Position numbers and translations under genes: made by a program | Shown here: positions 1-8,930 of the stretch, one piece after another | Layout of the letters: each line of letters opens with the position of its first letter | Position numbering within the stretch: position 1 is the stretch's first letter | The notes under the pieces: generated by a model | What the model was told of the DNA's origin: nothing | The model's database searches: none | The model's input: the letters and a program-made list of their open reading frames with translations, nothing else | NCBI GenBank assembly: GCA_963783175.1 | Contig: CAWANG010000035.1 | Coordinates: forward strand, 1 to 64,000 | Origin: Roseiarcus sp963783175 | GTDB lineage: Bacteria > Pseudomonadota > Alphaproteobacteria > Rhizobiales > Beijerinckiaceae | Length of the DNA: 64,000 bases | Reading direction: 5' to 3'

Positions 1-255
1 ATCTTCATCGTCACGGTGATCTATCAGTTCACCAACATCTGGAACGACTTCCTGTTCGGATCGACTTTCGCCGCCGGCGACAGTCGCCAATGACGGTCGC
101 GCTCAACAACATCGTCAATACCTCGACCGGCGTCATCGAATATAACGTCAATATGGCGACTGCGATCATCGCCGCCGTGCCGACGCTCGTTCGTCTACAT
201 CCTCGCCGGGCGCTATTTCGTGCGCGGCCTGATGGCTGGGGCAGTGAAGGGCTGA
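1..255 (+). pseudogene. sugar ABC transporter permease, C-terminal end, double frameshift
   Basis: This is the last part of an inner-membrane permease of a carbohydrate ABC transporter; the start lies outside the window. The conserved end resembles glucose/mannose (GtsC-type) permeases: FTNIWNDFLFG, then MTVALNNIVNTSTG, then AGRYFVRGLMAGAVKG before the stop. To read it, the frame must change twice. One base appears to be missing near 88-90, where a CCC codon context reads CC, and one extra base is present near 190-192. The two changes cancel, so the true stop is at 253-255, four bases before the ATPase gene. Without correction the protein stops at 91. This is either a decayed gene or two sequencing errors. 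The family assignment is firm at domain level; the exact sugar is inferred. Confidence 0.8.
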
Positions 256-259
256 GAAA

Positions 260-1375
260 ATGGCGTTTCTCGAAATCAACTCGCTGCGCAAGCGCTTCGG
301 TTCACTCGAAATCCTCAAGGGCATAGACCTCACGCTCGACAAGGGCGGGTTCCTGGTGCTGGTCGGGCCTTCGGGCTGTGGAAAATCGACCCTCCTCAAC
401 ACCATTGCGGGCCTCGAGGCGATCAGTTCGGGCGAGATCCGCGTCGACGGCCAAACGATCAATGATCTGCATCCGTCGAAGCGTGATATCGCGATGGTGT
501 TCCAGTCCTATGCGCTCTATCCGAACATGTCCGTCGCACAGAACATGGCGTTCGGCATGGAGATGCGCGGCGTCGCGAAGCCGGAGCGCGACAAGGCGGT
601 GGCGGCGGTCGCCAAGACGCTGCAAATCGAGCACCTGCTGGAACGACGTCCAAGCCAGCTTTCGGGCGGCCAGCGTCAGCGCGTCGCCATGGGCCGAGCT
701 TTGGTCCGCCAGCCTCGCGTCTTCCTGTTCGACGAGCCATTGTCCAATCTCGACGCCAAGCTGCGTGTGGACATGCGCGTTGAAATCAAGCGTCTGCACC
801 AGCAGACCGGCGCAACGATCGTTTATGTCACCCACGATCAGATCGAGGCGATGACCCTGGCGACCCGTATCGCCGTATTGAAAGACGGCGAATTGCAGCA
901 GGTCGGAAGCCCAGCCGAAATCTACAACACGCCGGCTAATCTGTTCGTTGCGGACTTTATGGGGTCGCCGGCGATGAACCTGCTCGAAGGCAAGGTCGCT
1001 CTCGACGGCAGCGGACCGCCCAGGATCGTGCTCCAGCGCAAGGATCATCCGCCGATCGTTATACCTGCGCCCACGAGCGCGGACGCCCGCAAACTCGGCG
1101 ACGGAACGCCCGTGATCTTCGGCATTCGTCCGGAGGCCGTAAACGATCCTGAAAGTGTCGACCGCAACGCGAAGACGGTCGCCGCCTTTGAGTCCGACGT
1201 TGAAATCGTCGAGCCCGCGGGCTCCGACACTTTCGTGGTCATTCATGTCGCCGGTAAGGAACTGACGGCGCGCATGCGCGCCGACACTGTCGTCGGCGTT
1301 GGGCAGAAACACACCTTCGCATTCAACCTCGACAAGGCGGTCCTCTTCGATCCGTCGACCACGCGGCGCATCTGA
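260..1375 (+). CDS. sugar ABC transporter ATP-binding protein (MalK/UgpC type)
   Basis: This 371-residue ATPase energises the sugar uptake system whose permease ends just upstream. All motifs are visible in order: Walker A GPSGCGKST (about residues 36-44), Q-loop VFQSYALYPNMSV, signature LSGGQRQRVAMGRAL (about 134-148), Walker B VFLFDEPLSNLDA and the H-loop VTHDQIEAMTLA. The last 130 residues form the TOBE/MalK regulatory part typical of the CUT1 class. The ATG follows the permease stop by four bases, so the two are co-transcribed and probably translationally coupled. Length is normal for MalK-type proteins. Glucose or mannose is the likely substrate class from the permease, but the ATPase alone does not decide this. 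Confidence 0.93.
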   Translation: MAFLEINSLRKRFGSLEILKGIDLTLDKGGFLVLVGPSGCGKSTLLNTIAGLEAISSGEIRVDGQTINDLHPSKRDIAMVFQSYALYPNMSVAQNMAFGMEMRGVAKPERDKAVAAVAKTLQIEHLLERRPSQLSGGQRQRVAMGRALVRQPRVFLFDEPLSNLDAKLRVDMRVEIKRLHQQTGATIVYVTHDQIEAMTLATRIAVLKDGELQQVGSPAEIYNTPANLFVADFMGSPAMNLLEGKVALDGSGPPRIVLQRKDHPPIVIPAPTSADARKLGDGTPVIFGIRPEAVNDPESVDRNAKTVAAFESDVEIVEPAGSDTFVVIHVAGKELTARMRADTVVGVGQKHTFAFNLDKAVLFDPSTTRRI

Positions 1376-1409
1376 ACGGGCAAAACGCGATCCGCCCCTA
1401 GAGGATATC

Positions 1410-2915
1410 ATGCCAAGCGAGGAGCGCGTTGACGTCGCCGTGGTAGGATCGGGAATGGGGGGCGCGACGTTCGCTGCGGGATTGGCTCCCGCGGGAGCCA
1501 AAATCCTCATTCTCGAGCGTGGCGAGCGGCTCGCGGACAGCGACGCGATTCGAGATGCGCGCGCGATTTTCCAGCAAGGGATATTCAGGCCCGAGGAATC
1601 GTGGCTCGACAGCGCCGGACAAGCATTCAATCCGGGCAACTACTACTACGTCGGCGGCAACACCAAGCTGTACGGAGCGGTGCTCATCCGCTACCGGGCG
1701 CAGGACTTCAGCCCGATCGTTCATCGTGATGGGACCACGCCCGGTTGGCCTTTCCCTTACGAAGAAATGGAACCCTGGTACACCGCTGCCGAGAGGCTCT
1801 ACAGGGTGCGCGGCGCCCTGGGCTTCGACCGCACGGAGCCGCGGCATTCGAAACCCTATCCATTCGGCCCCGTGCCGGACGAACCCGCGATCGCAAGAGC
1901 GCGCGAACGCCTCAAAGGCGTCGGCCTGAATCCGTTTCCGTTGCCGCTCGGGATCGATATCGACAAATGGATGAAGCGCGCGAAAACGCCATGGGATGCA
2001 TTTCCCGACGCCGGCCATGGCAAGATGGACGCAGAGAGCTGCGGCGTCAAAGAAGCAATCGCGCACCCTAACGTCGAGCTTCGCACCGCCGCTCGCGTCG
2101 ATCGGCTGCTTGTGGAGCCTACCGGCAAGCGTATCGCCGGAGTCGAGGTCTTGCAGGGCGGCGCTCGCAGCACGATCAGCGCGAAAGTCGTCGTGCTCGC
2201 TGCTGGCGCCGTCAATTCAGCCGCGTTGCTGCTCCGATCCGGGGAAGGCGGCCTCGCGAATCGTTCAGACATGGTCGGTCGACATTTCATGAACCACAAC
2301 GCTTCGGCGGTGGTGGCGATTGATCCGCGTGTCGTCAACGACTCGGTCTATCAGAAGACGCTCGGGATCAATGACTTCTACCTTGACGACGGCCGCGGCG
2401 GACCGCCGCTCGGCAATCTTCAGCTCCTCGGCCGAGTCACCGCTCCCATCCTCAAGGCCAACATCCGCTTGGCGCCCGAGTGGGCGCTCGGCCCGATAAG
2501 CAGGCGCTCGGTGGATTGGTACGCGATCAGCGAGGACCTCCCGAATCCGGAGAGCCGGGTCACGGTCGATGGCGCGCAGATCCGACTCGATTGGAAGCGC
2601 AGCAATTGGACGACTCACGAGATGCTCGTCGCGGCATTCAAGGAACGCTTGCGCTCAGCAGGTTATCCGATCGTCCTTTCGCGAGCTTTCGACCGTCGGA
2701 CGCCATCGCATCAGTGCGGCACCGTTCGCATCGGGCTTGACCCTGCGACATCGCCGCTCGATCCCTTCTGCCGCGCCTGGGACCATCCCAACCTTTTCGT
2801 GATCGACGCTTCCTTCTTGCCGACATCGGCTGCGGTCAATCCATCTCTGACGATCGCCGCTCAGGCGCTTCGTGTCGCAGACCACATTGCGAAGAACGAT
2901 CTTCAACGAGTTTAG
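1410..2915 (+). CDS. GMC-family FAD-dependent oxidoreductase
   Basis: A 501-residue flavoprotein of the glucose-methanol-choline family, which oxidises alcohols or sugars. The N-terminal dinucleotide-binding motif is VVGSGMGGATFAAGL followed by ILERGE. The C-terminal GMC domain shows HQCGTVRIG and the closing VNPSLTIAAQALRVADHI, where the family's active-site His and Asn lie. The open frame extends further upstream, but the ATG chosen puts the Rossmann motif at the usual distance from the N-terminus. A second, unrelated-subgroup GMC gene follows after ten bases, so the pair is an operon behind the sugar transporter genes. The substrate is unknown; sugar or polyol oxidation is inferred from context. 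Confidence 0.9.
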   Translation: MPSEERVDVAVVGSGMGGATFAAGLAPAGAKILILERGERLADSDAIRDARAIFQQGIFRPEESWLDSAGQAFNPGNYYYVGGNTKLYGAVLIRYRAQDFSPIVHRDGTTPGWPFPYEEMEPWYTAAERLYRVRGALGFDRTEPRHSKPYPFGPVPDEPAIARARERLKGVGLNPFPLPLGIDIDKWMKRAKTPWDAFPDAGHGKMDAESCGVKEAIAHPNVELRTAARVDRLLVEPTGKRIAGVEVLQGGARSTISAKVVVLAAGAVNSAALLLRSGEGGLANRSDMVGRHFMNHNASAVVAIDPRVVNDSVYQKTLGINDFYLDDGRGGPPLGNLQLLGRVTAPILKANIRLAPEWALGPISRRSVDWYAISEDLPNPESRVTVDGAQIRLDWKRSNWTTHEMLVAAFKERLRSAGYPIVLSRAFDRRTPSHQCGTVRIGLDPATSPLDPFCRAWDHPNLFVIDASFLPTSAAVNPSLTIAAQALRVADHIAKNDLQRV

Positions 2916-2925
2916 GAAAGGGACG

Positions 2926-4533
2926 ATGGCCTACGACTACATCATCGTCGGCGGAGGGCCTGCCGGCTGCGTTCTGGCAAATCGCTTGAGCGCCGACCCA
3001 TCCACCAAAGTCCTGCTGCTGGAAGCAGGCGGCGGAGACTGGAATCCGCTTTTCGCCATGCCGGCGGGTTTCGCGAAGATGACCAAGGGCGTGGCGAGCT
3101 GGGGCTGGAGCACGGTCCCGCAAAAGCACCTCAATGGTCGCGTCATCTGGTACACACAAGCCAAGGTCATCGGCGGCGGCTCCTCGATCAACGCGCAGCT
3201 TTATACACGCGGCAACGCCAAGGATTACGACGCCTGGGTAAGCGAAGCTGGCTGCAGAGGATGGAGCTACCGCGAGGTTCTGCCCTATTTCGTTCGTAGC
3301 GAAGACAACCAGCGCCTTGTCAACGCCTATCACGGCTACGGCGGGCCCCTGGGCGTTTCGTATCCGGTCAATCCGTTGCCGATCAGCTTCGCGTTCTTGC
3401 GCGCGGCCCAGGAGGCGGGCATCCCCTTCAACGACGATTTCAATGGCGCAGTGCAAGACGGTATCGGCCACTACCAGCTTTCGACCAGGAACGCCCGGCG
3501 ATCCTCCGCCTCGAGCGCGTTCCTGAAGCCGGTCAAAGCGCGAAAGAACCTGACTGTGCGCCTCAATGCGCAGACGCTGAAGGTCGACGTCCAGAAAGGC
3601 CGCGCCGTCGGGGTCACGATCGCCCAGGGAACCGGAACGGAGTCCCTGCTTGCAGATCGCGAAGTGATCGTGAGTTGCGGCGCGATCGGATCGCCACGCT
3701 TGCTTCAACTTTCGGGGATTGGCCCCGCGGATGCGCTGAAGGCGGCAGGCGTGGCGGTCGTCCACGATCTTCCGGGCGTTGGAAGCAACATGCAGGACCA
3801 TCTCGACCTCTACGCGATTTCGGAATGCACCGGCGATCACACCTATGACCGCGTCGCGCGTCCGCACCGCACGGTATGGGCCGGGATCGAGTATCTCCTG
3901 TTCAGGACCGGTCCCGTCACTTCCACGTTGTTCGAGACCGGCGGCTTCTGGTACGCGGACAAGGGAGCAAGATCCCCCGACATTCAGTTTCATCTTGGCC
4001 TCGGATCGGGAATCGAGGCGGGCGTCGCGCAGATGAAAAATCCGGGCGTTACGCTGAACTCTGCTTTCTTGCGACCGCGTTCGCGCGGAACGGTGCGGCT
4101 CGCGAACAATGACCCGAAAGCCGCGCCGTTGATTGACCCGAACTATTGGGCGGACCCCTACGATCGCGCCTGCGCGTTGAAGGGACTTAGGCTTGCACGC
4201 GAGATCCTGCGTCAGCCCGCGCTGAAGCCTTATGTGCTCGCCGAGCGGCTGCCCGGCGACAACCTGACTTCCGACGAGGAACTCGCGGAATACGCCTACC
4301 GATCATGCAAGACAGACCATCATCCGGCCGGCACCTGCGCCATGGGCGACGGGCCGGAAGCGGTTGTGACGCCCGATCTCAAACTTCGCGGGATCGACGG
4401 CCTCAGAGTCGTCGATGCATCCGTCATGCCCTTTGTCCCCTCCTGCAACACGAATGCGCCGACGATCATGGTGGCGGAGAAGGCCTCGGACATCATTCTG
4501 GGCAACAAGCGGCTGCCGCTCTCAGCTGTCTGA
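2926..4533 (+). CDS. GMC-family dehydrogenase, choline dehydrogenase-like
   Basis: A 535-residue member of the choline dehydrogenase/AlkJ-like branch of GMC flavoproteins. FAD binding: YDYIIVGGGPAGCVLANRL at the extreme N-terminus, then LLLEAGG. GMC signature 1 appears as GGGSSINAQLYTRGNAKDYD and signature 2 as CGAIGSPRLLQLSGIG. The catalytic region has TDHHPAGTCAMG and, near the end, PSCNTNAPTIMVAEKA. The ATG is preceded by GGAAAGGGA, a good ribosome site, and the frame upstream of it belongs to the preceding gene. Likely a cytoplasmic or membrane-associated primary-alcohol or polyol dehydrogenase; the electron acceptor and substrate cannot be read from the sequence. Confidence 0.92.
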   Translation: MAYDYIIVGGGPAGCVLANRLSADPSTKVLLLEAGGGDWNPLFAMPAGFAKMTKGVASWGWSTVPQKHLNGRVIWYTQAKVIGGGSSINAQLYTRGNAKDYDAWVSEAGCRGWSYREVLPYFVRSEDNQRLVNAYHGYGGPLGVSYPVNPLPISFAFLRAAQEAGIPFNDDFNGAVQDGIGHYQLSTRNARRSSASSAFLKPVKARKNLTVRLNAQTLKVDVQKGRAVGVTIAQGTGTESLLADREVIVSCGAIGSPRLLQLSGIGPADALKAAGVAVVHDLPGVGSNMQDHLDLYAISECTGDHTYDRVARPHRTVWAGIEYLLFRTGPVTSTLFETGGFWYADKGARSPDIQFHLGLGSGIEAGVAQMKNPGVTLNSAFLRPRSRGTVRLANNDPKAAPLIDPNYWADPYDRACALKGLRLAREILRQPALKPYVLAERLPGDNLTSDEELAEYAYRSCKTDHHPAGTCAMGDGPEAVVTPDLKLRGIDGLRVVDASVMPFVPSCNTNAPTIMVAEKASDIILGNKRLPLSAV

Positions 4534-4728
4534 TCGCAAAAGCGGTTCAGCCCGGGCGCAGAAGCGACGAAGAATGGACGCGGCGAAGGGCGCCTTCGGG
4601 CGATCGATTCCGGCACCGTCTCAAGCCGGTACGTCGGCGGCTTCCACGCGGGCGCGTCCAGCCCTTTGGAACCTCTGGCGAGTTCGTTTGTTGTTGTGGC
4701 CGGCTGTCACCTCACAGGAGAGAAGGTC

Positions 4729-4990
4729 ATGAACGCACGCTCCAAGTTTGTCTCCCTGGCTCTCGCGAGTTTCGCGCTGCTGGGGCTCATGTCAATCAGC
4801 GCGTCAGCGCGCATCGTTTGCAATACTGACGGCGATTGCTGGCACGTTAATCGAAGACTTCGCCTATCCACCGGCCGCCGGGATTATAATCCATCCGAAC
4901 GATTGGCGCTGGAAAGAAGGCGAGCGCTATTCTTGGCGGGAGCATCCCGGGCGCGGATACTGGAGAGGCGGCCAGTGGGAGCTCTTCTGA
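4729..4990 (+). pseudogene. small secreted protein with single-base frameshift
   Basis: A short exported protein of unknown function. The start has a good ribosome site (ACAGGAGAG) and a clear signal peptide: MNARSKFV, a hydrophobic core, then SASA before the mature RIVCNTDGDCWHV. The frame then breaks at the TT of 4847-4848. Removing one T gives a continuous protein ending YPPAAG..HPNDWRWKEGERYSW and GRGYWRGGQWELF. This W/G/Y-rich tail is common in small secreted proteins of Hyphomicrobiales. As sequenced, the first frame runs on to an unrelated tail. Whether it is a pseudogene or a sequencing error cannot be decided here. Confidence 0.7.
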
Positions 4991-5084
4991 GGCTGAGAAG
5001 ACTTTAGGGTCGATTGAGCGGCCAGAGCGCAATTCAGAATCTGTTCGGCGGCGCGTTCCCTTCCCTCCCCGGCGCGCGCCCCGC

Positions 5085-5119
5085 GGCCCCGCGATACCGG
5101 CAGGATCGCGGGGCCTTTT
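5085..5119 (+). terminator. Rho-independent terminator
   Basis: A perfect 11-bp stem (GGCCCCGCGAT paired with ATCGCGGGGCC) with a nine-base loop is followed by TTTT. It closes the rightward transcript and stands four bases before the stop of the leftward MarR-GNAT gene, separating two convergent units. Confidence 0.8.
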
Positions 5120-5122
5120 CGC

Positions 5123-6052
5123 TCAAGCGCGCGCCAGGTTGAGCGTCCAGGTCTGGCCGACGAGGTCGTGGCCGAACGAGTGGTGCGGCGCTTCGCTGAT
5201 GAGCCGGAACCCTGCAGCCTGATAGATCCGGCGCGCCGCGATCAATACGTCGTTGGTCCATAACGTGAGCTCGCGGTATCCGAACTCCCGCGCCCGCCCG
5301 ATGCAGGCAGCGACCAGCGTGCGGCCGAGGCCGGTCCCGCGCGCGACCGGTTCGACATAGAGCAGCCTGAGCTTCGCAACTTCGGGATCGTCGCTCTTCA
5401 TGAGAAAAATCGAGCCGACGATCGCGCCCCCTCGCTCGGCGACCCAGGCGTCTTCGCGCGCGGGATCGAATTCGGCGACGAAGGCGCCGAGGATGCGGCT
5501 CGCGAGCCCCTCGTAGGTCCAGTCCCAACCGTATTCCTGGTGGTAGAGAACGGTCTGGCGATGGATGATCCAGCCGACGTCGCCGGGCCGAAGGCGCCTG
5601 AGGCGCAAGTCGCCCGCCTCCGCCTCGCCGCGGTTCAGCGCCGTGCGAATGTCGCGCATCGCCTCCATGAGCCGCTCGCGCCCGCCCTCGCCGATCGGGG
5701 TGAGAAGGGCGTCGATCTGCGTCCGGGCTGCCGCTTCGGCGGCGCCAAAAGCTTTGCGTCCCGCGACGGTCAGTGTGAGCAACCGAAGCTTGCCGTGGTC
5801 GGCGCTGACGCGGCTTTGCACGAACCCTCGCGCGCGGAAGCGCGCGACGATGCGGCTCAGATGCGCCTTGTCCATGCCCAAGGCCCGGCCGATCTCCGCC
5901 GCCGTCAGCCCGCTCGCAGGCGCGTGGGCCAGTTCGTAGAGAACGCGCGCTTGTGGCAGCGACAAGTCGGTCGCCGGCAGGCGGCGGTTCAGGAGTCCGA
6001 TCTCGCGGGTGTAGAAACGGTTGAAGCTGCGCACTTCGTCGGTGAGCGACAT
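5123..6052 (-). CDS. MarR-type regulator fused to a GNAT acetyltransferase
   Basis: A 309-residue two-domain protein. Residues 1 to about 147 are a MarR winged helix (LPQARVLYELAHAP, then AAEIGRALGMDKAHLSRIVARF as recognition region, then SADHGKLRLLTLT wing). Residues 150-309 are a GNAT domain with the acetyl-CoA loop ARGTGLGRTL and the C-terminal AARRIYQAAGFRLI. This fusion is a known alphaproteobacterial architecture. I chose the ATG preceded by GGAG-ACTCACCG. An in-frame ATG 33 bases upstream would overlap the palindromic operator and has no ribosome site. It is probably autoregulated through that palindrome. The substrate acetylated and the inducer are unknown. Confidence 0.9.
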   Translation of the reverse strand: MSLTDEVRSFNRFYTREIGLLNRRLPATDLSLPQARVLYELAHAPASGLTAAEIGRALGMDKAHLSRIVARFRARGFVQSRVSADHGKLRLLTLTVAGRKAFGAAEAAARTQIDALLTPIGEGGRERLMEAMRDIRTALNRGEAEAGDLRLRRLRPGDVGWIIHRQTVLYHQEYGWDWTYEGLASRILGAFVAEFDPAREDAWVAERGGAIVGSIFLMKSDDPEVAKLRLLYVEPVARGTGLGRTLVAACIGRAREFGYRELTLWTNDVLIAARRIYQAAGFRLISEAPHHSFGHDLVGQTWTLNLARA

Positions 6053-6067
6053 CGGTGAGTCTCCGAG

Positions 6068-6084
6068 TGTTGTCTGAGACAACA
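6068..6084. promoter_or_regulatory. palindromic operator, probable MarR site
   Basis: TGTTGTCTGAGACAACA is a perfect 17-bp palindrome around a single central base. It sits 15 bases upstream of the MarR-GNAT start codon, in the position expected for autorepression. MarR proteins bind such inverted repeats; binding by this protein is inferred. Confidence 0.7.
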
Positions 6085-6256
6085 TTACCGAGCCGTTGCG
6101 CCCGCCGCAAGCGGCCGGGGTGTGACCCCGCTCACAGCCGCCCGGCGAGATTCGGCGTAGACGTAACTGGACGAAGGTTCGGTGACTGGTCGGCGATCGC
6201 CCGATGCTTGAGAGAATTTGAATTGCAGTTGACTTCCCTCCACCGCGGAGGCTGCG

Positions 6257-8503
6257 ATGGGCGAGTTCTTTACCAACCCAAATGAGTTTCGGTTATTTAT
6301 CACTCAGGCGATCCAGTCCAGCGAATGGTTTATTCCGGCCGCGCTCCTGTTTGTGGTCGCGTGGCAGCGGTTCAACTCACCGCCGACCAATCGGTCCGGA
6401 ACAACGTTCGCGCTGTTCTTTTGCGGCGTTATTTTCTATTACGCCCTGATCATCGCGCTTTGGCTTCTTGTCGCCATTGCGATTAGCCAGGGAGGCGTTG
6501 GCCTAGGTCGGCTCTGGATCTTCCGGCTCAAGCCCGATGGGCAAGGCGAGATCGAACAATTCAAGCCCATCTTTGCCGCCCTTATCATAGTGGTCGCCTC
6601 GCAATTCCCGGCTGTTAACCGAATCGACGGAGCGGCCCGGTCCTTTTGCGTGAGCCTCGCTTCAATACCGCGCGAAGCCGACCGAATCACAATCGAGCTC
6701 ACGCAAAGCGAGTTTTGGCCCAAAAGGGAACAGCTTCGAGACCAGGTGGCTAAGGTCATCTCTGAAAACATTGGCGCGCATGTGCTCAATTTCGACATGA
6801 ATTCCCCGGTCGCCGTGCGGTTCACGAGAACTGTCGGACTCTATTGCTTGTTCGTCGCGCCGAATAACTCCGGCGCACAACCGGCTTTCCCTGCCGGCAC
6901 TCATGCGCTTTCAGCCTATGCGGCCATCATGCAGCTCAGCGAATTGATCGTGCGCAGGGCCGAAGAACGCTACGAAGAACTAATGCAGGCTGGGCTCGCC
7001 TATTTCGGCTCCGAGCAGCCAACCAAAGAGGCGAAGGACGGACTCAACCGAGCCATTGGTGATCTATCAAATCTGGTCTGCAGTTTGATCGCCAGGTACG
7101 TCCTCTATTGTGACAAGACTGCGCTTCGACGACGTCAGCGGCTTTCGAACATGGGCTTTGACCAGTCGCATCCAATGCCCAGCTTCGGACTCGATCAATG
7201 GGCGATGACGATCTTTGCGGTGATGCTCCTGAGCATTCTGATCATGACGACGACGCCCGGAGCGCAACCGATTGACGGCGACAAAATCCTCGTCATCGCC
7301 ATCACCTTCGCCATTTCGATCGGGTTCTCCGTCATGGGCTCGATTCTTGTCGCCCAGCGCTTCATCGAAAGGCAGGAGAACGACAAATCCATGTTCCCAC
7401 CGTTCGCGGAGCTCATTCTCGCGGCGCTTATTGTTGCCGGGCTGTCGGTCGTGCTGCGTATTGCAATACCTCTGATCCCCGCTTTGCTTCAGGGTGGAGG
7501 CTCGGGTTTCCAGGATGTGATCAGGCAATTCGTTGAGCGATGGCCCGGTATAATCGTGCCTTTCACCTGTACAATCTCCCTTGGTCTTCTGTGTTCGTAT
7601 CTCGGGCCTTTGGAGTGGAGTTGGCCGCGCGTGGCGGCGCTTGCGGCGATTGGAAACGGGTTCGCCTGCATGGCCGCCGGTTTCGCCCTTGGTCGGCTGC
7701 TCGATGACACCGTGATGGGCCAGTTCTACCTTGATCCCCGGCAGGCAAGGATGACGATTGTCATAAACACGGGTCTGATCGGCGCGGCGATCGGGGCTAT
7801 GGTTCTCGCGGCGTTTCGGAAATCCGAGCGCGTGCGAAAGGATGTCGCGGAGCGTGTCGCCAACGCACCGCGTTCCACCGTTCCAGAGTTCGCGCGTGCC
7901 GCGACCAGCAAAGTCGGGGTGACGCCTAGCTCGGAGGCGCCGCAGAACTTAGGCGGTTATACACACGCTAACGTCACGAGACTGGAGGGAAAGTATCTCT
8001 GCGTCAGGCCAGCGTTTTCTGCCAGCGGACTCATAAACGCCTACCTCGTGACGATACGGTGGGACGATGCAGAATCCTGCCTCATATTTGAGGAACAAGG
8101 CCGTGTCGATGCGGGGTACACGCAACGGGGACGCGTCTATGTTCCGGACGGAAAGCCATATATGAGTCTGGTGACGGTCGAGAGAGGTGCCATCCGCGTG
8201 ATCATGGTGTCGCGGCCTGTTGGACAGACATCTGCCCGCGGCCTGATGATGACGTTATCAAATCCGAGCGGCATGCAGTTCACCCCGGTAAGCGCCCCAA
8301 TAGCGTTGATGCCCATTGCAGACGGAGCGACACAACTGGGCTTCATTAAACTTGGTTCTGCAGAGTACGCTTCCTACTGCCAAGAGCTCGAAGCCGTCAT
8401 GCCGGACTATGGCTTCTTCGCCGTCGCATCGGGCGATCCCACTCGCCGGGAAACGCGCTCCTCCAAACCAACCGAAGAGGCGCGCCTCACAATTGTGCGG
8501 TAA
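6257..8503 (+). CDS. large polytopic membrane protein of unknown function
   Basis: I do not recognise this 748-residue protein. The start has GGAGG seven bases upstream. Reading the hydropathy by eye suggests about nine membrane spans: three near residues 24-38, 48-77 and 101-119, a soluble stretch of nearly 200 residues (about 120-310), then about six spans between 314 and 520 with short loops. The last 230 residues are soluble; within them about residues 575-690 look like a compact beta-rich domain (LEGKYLCVRPAF, YLVTIRWDD, GRVYVPDGKPYMSLVTVE). Base composition is less GC-rich than in neighbours. It is monocistronic, ends just before an IS5 element, and starts divergently from the MarR-GNAT gene. 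Confidence 0.85.
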   Translation: MGEFFTNPNEFRLFITQAIQSSEWFIPAALLFVVAWQRFNSPPTNRSGTTFALFFCGVIFYYALIIALWLLVAIAISQGGVGLGRLWIFRLKPDGQGEIEQFKPIFAALIIVVASQFPAVNRIDGAARSFCVSLASIPREADRITIELTQSEFWPKREQLRDQVAKVISENIGAHVLNFDMNSPVAVRFTRTVGLYCLFVAPNNSGAQPAFPAGTHALSAYAAIMQLSELIVRRAEERYEELMQAGLAYFGSEQPTKEAKDGLNRAIGDLSNLVCSLIARYVLYCDKTALRRRQRLSNMGFDQSHPMPSFGLDQWAMTIFAVMLLSILIMTTTPGAQPIDGDKILVIAITFAISIGFSVMGSILVAQRFIERQENDKSMFPPFAELILAALIVAGLSVVLRIAIPLIPALLQGGGSGFQDVIRQFVERWPGIIVPFTCTISLGLLCSYLGPLEWSWPRVAALAAIGNGFACMAAGFALGRLLDDTVMGQFYLDPRQARMTIVINTGLIGAAIGAMVLAAFRKSERVRKDVAERVANAPRSTVPEFARAATSKVGVTPSSEAPQNLGGYTHANVTRLEGKYLCVRPAFSASGLINAYLVTIRWDDAESCLIFEEQGRVDAGYTQRGRVYVPDGKPYMSLVTVERGAIRVIMVSRPVGQTSARGLMMTLSNPSGMQFTPVSAPIALMPIADGATQLGFIKLGSAEYASYCQELEAVMPDYGFFAVASGDPTRRETRSSKPTEEARLTIVR

Positions 8504-8597
8504 CCTAGGCTCAAAGACCGCCATTGGAGGGGCGTGGGTCTTGACCTCCACCCCTCTCGTCTGAGTGTCAACATTCTGCTTTAGGGTCGAGACTCAA

Positions 8598-8930
8598 TCA
8601 GGTCCACCAAAGGATGATTGCGGCGATTGCGACGGCTGCGGCGAAGCTTGAGGCGAGCTTGTCGTAGCGGGTGGCGAGGCGTCGCCAGTCCTTGAGGCGA
8701 CAGAACATCCGCTCGATGAGATTGCGCTGACGATAGGCAGTTTGGTCGAAAGGATGCCTGCTCTTGCGCGTTGGGTTGTTTGGGATGACGGGCAGCGTGC
8801 CTCGCTCAGCAAGAAAGCGCCGGAGACCGTCGCTATCGTAAGCGGCGTCGGCGGCGAGGCGCGAGCCGGGCGGGACGGCGCTGATCAGAGCCGTGGCGAC
8901 GCGGACATCGCCCAGTTCGCCCGGCGTCAC
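8598..8930 (-). CDS. IS5-family transposase, ORFB
   Basis: The second frame of the IS427-group transposase, made as the C-terminal part of a frameshift fusion. It holds the second catalytic Asp (LAADAAYDSDGLRRFL) and the C-terminal signature around the catalytic Glu: YRQRNLIERMFCRLKDWRRLATRYDK. It ends IAAIILWWT, typical of the group. The continuous reading frame actually begins upstream near the slippery A/G run; the start given is only the first in-frame start codon after it. Confidence 0.82.
   Translation of the reverse strand: MTPGELGDVRVATALISAVPPGSRLAADAAYDSDGLRRFLAERGTLPVIPNNPTRKSRHPFDQTAYRQRNLIERMFCRLKDWRRLATRYDKLASSFAAAVAIAAIILWWT

Noticed and set aside
302..1639. 445-residue open frame on the minus strand
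   Set aside because: Shadow of the ABC ATPase and GMC genes; no coherent domain.
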